Assembly (NCBI GenBank): GCA_030643145.1
Contig: DAOWMJ010000054.1
Location: 1 to 10,212 of the forward strand
DNA from: Candidatus Latescibacterota bacterium
Lineage (GTDB): Bacteria > Krumholzibacteriota > Krumholzibacteriia > Krumholzibacteriales > WJIX01
Length of the DNA stretch: 10,212 nucleotides
Direction: 5' to 3'
Of the stretch, positions 7,064-10,212 are shown one piece after another. The notes under the pieces are model-generated. The model did not search any database and was not told where the DNA came from. It saw only the letters and a program-made list of their open reading frames with translations. How positions within the stretch are numbered: the first letter of the stretch is position 1; every line of letters starts with the position of its first letter. Made by a program: the position numbers and the translations under genes.

Positions 7064-8793
7064 GAGATCATGTGACGTTTGAGTTTGTTGGTTGTTGTTC
7101 TGGGAAACTCCTGATCTCTTATCTGGAAATCAACTATTCGCTTGTAAGAGGGAAAATTTCCGGATATTTCCTCTATTTGTGTGGAAATAACCGATTTTAT
7201 TCTATCTTCAGTAAGAGGTTTTTCAATTTCTTCGGAGGTGTCAAGAACGTCATAATTAGGAACTATGATTGCCGCAATACGGATGTTCCCCCGTTTATCC
7301 TCAGTTTTGGCTATTACACTTTCAAGAATATATTTGTTTTTATTGAGGATTGATTCGATTTCATCGGGATATATGTTTTCCCCGCCGGAAGTTACGATCA
7401 TCGATTTCTTCCTGCCCATGATTGTTATAAAACCGTCCGAATCCATTTTCCCGAGATCGCCGGTGAAAAGGCGCCCATTTCTTAAAACATCCTTTGTGGC
7501 TTCGGGATTGTTGAAATATTCCTTCATCACATTTTCTCCTGTGACTACTATTTCTCCGATACCTTCTTCGTTCGGGTTGTATATTTCGACATCAACACCG
7601 GGCAGGGGAGGGCCTACAGTGCCAAAGACTGATTTTCCGGGGGGATTTATGCTAACAACCGGGGAGGCTTCGGTGAGGCCGTATCCCTGAACAATGGGCA
7701 TACCGGCTGAAATTAATGTTTCTTCTATATCGGGGCGTAGCGGGGCGGCTCCGCTTACGCATAGCTTGATATTGTTCAGGCCTGATGTTTTTACCGCTTT
7801 AAGGGGTGTGCCAGTTTTACCGAATAAGCGGGAAACTCCCGATTTGATCCTGCCTATAAGGCGTGAGACAAATCTTCCTTCGACAGGGTTTTTACTGGTA
7901 CTGATATGCAGAAATTCCATCAGATGTTCAAGAAGAAGTGGGACAACAACGATGACGTTAATATTTTCTTCCATTATGTCCTGCAGGATAATGTTGGGTT
8001 TAAGAGAACGGCTGAAAACAACAGTTGAACCGTATGTGAATGACGAGAGAAAAACGCATGTGGTCGTGAATGTGTGGTAAAGCGGAAGGATACAAAGGAA
8101 ATTGTCATCGCTTAGCAGGGGCGCCCTTTTTCTGATGGAGTCAAGATCGGAAATGATATTTTTGTGAAGTAACACCGCGCCTTTAGGCTGTCCGGTAGTC
8201 CCGGAGGTGTAGCAGATAGCCGCGGTATCGTCAGCTGATATCTCGGTTTTTCGCTGGAAAAAGATTGATTCTCCGTCGTTTATTGATTTTTTCCCCTTTG
8301 CCATGATTTCGCCGATGGTTATTGGAGATGTATCTGAATCTGTTTCACCGATTAATATTACCTTTACCCCATCGAGATGCATTCCATCTACGGAGGCGTT
8401 GTAGATTTTTGGTGAAGTGACAAGAAATTTTGCTTCAGAGTGCAGAAGAAGATGACGGATTTCATTCTCTTTCAATGTTGGATCTATCGGTACGATGATA
8501 CTGCGGCAGGAGGTAACAGCTCCGTAAACCAGCGTCCATTCAGGAGAGTTTTCAGCAATAAGAATGACTTTGTCATCTTTATGGAGTCCGTCGAGTATCA
8601 TCCCTGTACCAAGGAAAGATACGAGACGGCTAAATTCCTTGTATGAAATTGCCTGATAACCCCACGAATGGCGTTTTTTTAGAGCCTTCTTTTCTCCCCA
8701 TCTTTTGGCGCTGTATTCAAAAAGATCCGAAAGTGTTTTAATGCCCTTATCTTTGAGGGATTCCAGTTTGAATTCTTCCTGTATATTTTTCAT
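7048..8793 (-). CDS. Long-chain fatty acid-CoA ligase (FadD/FAA1-like, AMP-forming)
   Basis: Activates a fatty acid with ATP to an acyl-adenylate and then to acyl-CoA, probably at the inner membrane face. In 581 residues all ANL motifs are seen: YTSGTTGQPKG (195-205), LPLYH (236-240), VSGAAPL (346-352), QGYGLTEASP (369-378), FTGDLG (443-448), GRKKSMIVTSGGENIYP (460-476) and a C-terminal TTTNK ending in K570, the predicted catalytic Lys. A basic, probably amphipathic insertion (about 310-340) occurs where long-chain ligases often contact membranes. The length and GGENIYP point to the long-chain group rather than acetyl-CoA synthetase. The start ATG has GAGGAG 9 bases upstream, and the stop of the 52-codon gene directly abuts it. 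It overlaps the UbiA gene by 16 bases, so both are likely expressed together. The chain-length preference is unknown. Confidence 0.94.
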   Translation of the reverse strand: MKNIQEEFKLESLKDKGIKTLSDLFEYSAKRWGEKKALKKRHSWGYQAISYKEFSRLVSFLGTGMILDGLHKDDKVILIAENSPEWTLVYGAVTSCRSIIVPIDPTLKENEIRHLLLHSEAKFLVTSPKIYNASVDGMHLDGVKVILIGETDSDTSPITIGEIMAKGKKSINDGESIFFQRKTEISADDTAAICYTSGTTGQPKGAVLLHKNIISDLDSIRKRAPLLSDDNFLCILPLYHTFTTTCVFLSSFTYGSTVVFSRSLKPNIILQDIMEENINVIVVVPLLLEHLMEFLHISTSKNPVEGRFVSRLIGRIKSGVSRLFGKTGTPLKAVKTSGLNNIKLCVSGAAPLRPDIEETLISAGMPIVQGYGLTEASPVVSINPPGKSVFGTVGPPLPGVDVEIYNPNEEGIGEIVVTGENVMKEYFNNPEATKDVLRNGRLFTGDLGKMDSDGFITIMGRKKSMIVTSGGENIYPDEIESILNKNKYILESVIAKTEDKRGNIRIAAIIVPNYDVLDTSEEIEKPLTEDRIKSVISTQIEEISGNFPSYKRIVDFQIRDQEFPRTTTNKLKRHMISWIEE

Positions 8794-8952
8794 TTAATTA
8801 CTCTCCTCAAATTGTATTTTGATTAACATCCATGCGACTGTCGATGTTCCCCAGAATAGCATGAGAGAATTAATCCAGGCAAATGATTTTTCTCTCCAGT
8901 TCTTTCTTTTTGCGCGATTACCATATCTGCCGGTGATCCCGCGATTTATCAT
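8794..8952 (-). CDS. Small predicted single-pass membrane protein (52 aa)
   Basis: An ATG at 8950-8952 opens a frame of 52 codons ending in TAA (8794-8796), which directly abuts the acyl-CoA ligase ATG. The first 22 residues are very basic (GRYGNRAKRKNWREK at 8-22). Residues 24-48 form one hydrophobic, Trp-rich segment (FAWINSLMLFWG, then STVAWMLIKIQF), and the end is EESN. By the positive-inside rule the N-terminus would be cytoplasmic. The frame overlaps the nitroreductase 3' end by 35 bases. GAGG lies 12 bases before the ATG, a long spacing. The arrangement in a same-strand operon and the protein's clear charge and membrane pattern support a real gene. No family is recognised, and its small size leaves doubt. 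Confidence 0.5.
   Translation of the reverse strand: MINRGITGRYGNRAKRKNWREKSFAWINSLMLFWGTSTVAWMLIKIQFEESN
8803..8808 (-). promoter_or_regulatory. Strong ribosome binding site for the acyl-CoA ligase
   Basis: On the minus strand GAGGAG stands 9 bases before the ligase ATG. It lies inside the last codons (two Glu) of the preceding 52-codon gene. Confidence 0.7.
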
Positions 8953-9418
8953 ACTGAGTTCTGGCCTCTTTATTTTCCGCCGGATAGCCGATCGCTATTA
9001 GACTTAAAACACCAATATTGTCTGGAATTGAGAGGATCTTTTTTATCGAGGATACTCTCTCTTCACGCGGGTGGCATCCGAGCCAGCACGCCCCAAGATC
9101 AAGCGCGGCGGCGGCTATAAGGATATTCTCAGTTACCGCGCTACAGTCCTGTATCCAGTAATCCGGAGAGACATTGGTATCCCCGCAGACAGCTATCGCG
9201 GCAGTTGCTTGAAAAAGCATTTTACCGTATGGATGCGCTTCAGCGAGCCTATTGAGTGTTTCTCTTTCTGTTATTGTGACAAGATGCCATGGTTTTATGT
9301 TTCTGCTCGACGGCGCCGCCATACCGGACTCGATTATTTTGTTTAGTTTTTCTTCTTCAACTTCTTGTTCTTTAAATTTTCTGATGCTCCTTCTCGCGAA
9401 AATAATATCGATAGACAT
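8918..9418 (-). CDS. Nitroreductase-family FMN flavoprotein
   Basis: A flavin enzyme of the nitroreductase fold, usually a dimer that moves electrons from NAD(P)H through FMN to quinones, nitro compounds or other acceptors. At 166 residues it is at the short end of the family. Visible marks are RRSIRKF (9-15) and APSSRN (35-40) for the FMN phosphate and ring, an AVTENILIAAAALDLGACW helix (94-112), and a late IGYPAE (143-148). It sits 20 bases after the RNA methyltransferase stop, with AGGAG 9 bases before its ATG. The small membrane protein gene follows by overlap. Fold and cofactor are confident. The substrate is not; quinone reduction would fit the UbiA neighbour but is only an inference. 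Confidence 0.92.
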   Translation of the reverse strand: MSIDIIFARRSIRKFKEQEVEEEKLNKIIESGMAAPSSRNIKPWHLVTITERETLNRLAEAHPYGKMLFQATAAIAVCGDTNVSPDYWIQDCSAVTENILIAAAALDLGACWLGCHPREERVSSIKKILSIPDNIGVLSLIAIGYPAENKEARTQYDKSRDHRQIW

Positions 9419-9427
9419 AGTTTTTCT

Positions 9428-9432
9428 CTCCT
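9428..9432 (-). promoter_or_regulatory. Ribosome binding site for the nitroreductase
   Basis: AGGAG lies 9 bases before the ATG at 9416-9418 in the 20-base spacer after the methyltransferase stop. It fixes this start. Confidence 0.65.
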
Positions 9433-9438
9433 GTTTCT

Positions 9439-10212
9439 TCAGGGGTTAAGGGATCTTTGTCTTAATGCTTCATAGAGCAGGACAGCTCCCGCCGCAGATA
9501 CGTTGAGTGAATCCACATCCCCTTTCATCGGTATACTAATGATGTAATCTGACGCGTCAAACCATTTTTTACTTATTCCTTTGTTTTCACTGCCCGCAAT
9601 AATAGCGCATGGAAGAGTAAGATCAATATCGGTATAAATAAGGTTTGAGTCCGGCGAAGAAGTAATTATTTTTATCTTTCTTTCCTTAAACCATGCTATC
9701 GTTTCGTCAGCGGCGGCTTTTGCTGTGGGAACAGTAAAGACGGCGCCAAGGCTGGAACGGATGATATTAGGGTTAAAGAGGTCTGTTTTTAACTCGCTTG
9801 CAATAAGTGCGGAAACCCCCGCGCCGTCGGCTGTTCTCAGCAGAGCCCCGATATTTCCGGGTTTTTCTATGTTGTCAACAACAAGATAAACCGGATTATC
9901 ATCTTCGGAAAGATCTTCAAGTTTTAATTCACGCGGGGTTCCTACCGCGATAAGCCCGCCTGTTGTGCTTCTGTAGGCTATCTTGCCAAAGACATGTTCG
10001 GATACTGTAATTAATTCACAATCCAGCCTCTTGAGGCTTTCAAGAAGCGAAAGCCCTTCTTCTCCTTCTATTATCTGCATGCAGCAGTATACATATTTAA
10101 GAGGAATTCCGGCCCGGATTGCCGCTCTGATCTCACGAATTCCTTCTATAGAAGTAAGACCGGATTTATCGCGTTCATGCTTTTTACGGAGCAGAATTAT
10201 TGATTTTATCCC
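9439..10212 (-). CDS. TrmH/SpoU-family RNA 2'-O-methyltransferase (5' end beyond window)
   Basis: SAM-dependent 2'-O-ribose methyltransferase of the SPOUT superfamily acting on rRNA or tRNA. The frame stays open to the right edge, with 257 residues visible. The ATG at 10080 is internal, because the coding sequence upstream of it is clearly the N-terminal substrate-binding domain: KKHERDKSGLTSIEGIREIR at visible residues 10-29. The three family motifs follow: NIGALLRTADGAGV (120-133) with its Asn and Arg, AGSENKG (206-212), and IPMKGDVDSLNVSAAGAVLL (227-246), which forms the trefoil knot and binds SAM. The total suits a family of about 250-270 residues, so only the first few residues are missing. 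It is first in the visible part of the minus operon. The exact RNA target (RlmB-like, TsnR-like or tRNA) cannot be told. Confidence 0.93.
   Translation of the reverse strand, partial: GIKSIILLRKKHERDKSGLTSIEGIREIRAAIRAGIPLKYVYCCMQIIEGEEGLSLLESLKRLDCELITVSEHVFGKIAYRSTTGGLIAVGTPRELKLEDLSEDDNPVYLVVDNIEKPGNIGALLRTADGAGVSALIASELKTDLFNPNIIRSSLGAVFTVPTAKAAADETIAWFKERKIKIITSSPDSNLIYTDIDLTLPCAIIAGSENKGISKKWFDASDYIISIPMKGDVDSLNVSAAGAVLLYEALRQRSLNP

Noticed and set aside
8819..9001. Plus-strand frame of 60 codons opposite the nitroreductase end and the small membrane gene
   Set aside because: It has no ribosome binding site, opposes the operon, and has no recognisable features. The minus-strand 52-codon frame over the same bases fits the operon and has a clear charge and membrane pattern.
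9439..10080. Starting the RNA methyltransferase at the ATG at 10080
   Set aside because: The same frame continues to the right edge and encodes the conserved N-terminal domain, so this Met is internal.
1..10212. Defence system, CRISPR array, insertion sequence, prophage or tRNA-linked island
   Set aside because: No repeats with spacers, transposase, integrase, inverted-repeat ends or tRNA-like folds were seen. All long frames belong to ordinary metabolic, transport or modification families. The HD protein alone, without nuclease or sensor partners, does not indicate a defence operon.

Overview
This is a bacterial chromosomal segment, moderately AT-rich, with ordinary dense gene packing. The standard code fits, because TGA is a genuine stop at the end of the Pcm and TrmH-family genes. 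A predicted lipoprotein and the envelope and lipid-type genes suggest a Gram-negative, possibly one of the less-studied phyla. I cannot place it further: there is no rRNA, tRNA or phylogenetic marker gene, and no mobile element or CRISPR array is visible.

Layout: three blocks of genes with two strand switches. Block 1 (minus, 1-2705) holds a sodium- or proton-coupled acidic amino acid/dicarboxylate symporter. Three bases after it begins a polytopic membrane protein that runs off the left edge and starts a TPR-like repeat there. Block 2 (plus, 3010-6047) is a tight three-gene operon: an AMP-forming acyl ligase, a Pcm-type protein isoaspartate methyltransferase with an N-terminal lipoprotein signal, and an HD-domain phosphohydrolase. 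Block 3 (minus, 6098-10212) is a five-gene operon in transcription order: a TrmH/SpoU-family RNA 2'-O-methyltransferase (5' end outside the window), a nitroreductase-fold flavoprotein, a 52-residue predicted single-pass membrane protein, a long-chain acyl-CoA ligase and a UbiA-family prenyltransferase.

The 304-base divergent spacer between blocks 1 and 2 is the main regulatory region. It holds a good match to a sigma-54 (-24/-12) promoter facing block 2. Downstream of it, in the predicted leader, is a GGATTTT / AAAATCC / GGATTT set of complementary segments that could form mutually exclusive hairpins. Blocks 2 and 3 converge on a 50-base spacer with a weak bidirectional hairpin.

Function: the window has a lipid/isoprenoid activation flavour (two acyl-adenylating enzymes and a UbiA enzyme) beside protein repair, RNA modification and transport. 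I see no defence system or other dramatic new system. The least ordinary items are the 52-residue membrane protein butted against the acyl-CoA ligase, the lipoprotein form of Pcm co-translated with an acyl ligase, the sigma-54-like promoter with its structured leader, and the large membrane-TPR protein at the left edge.
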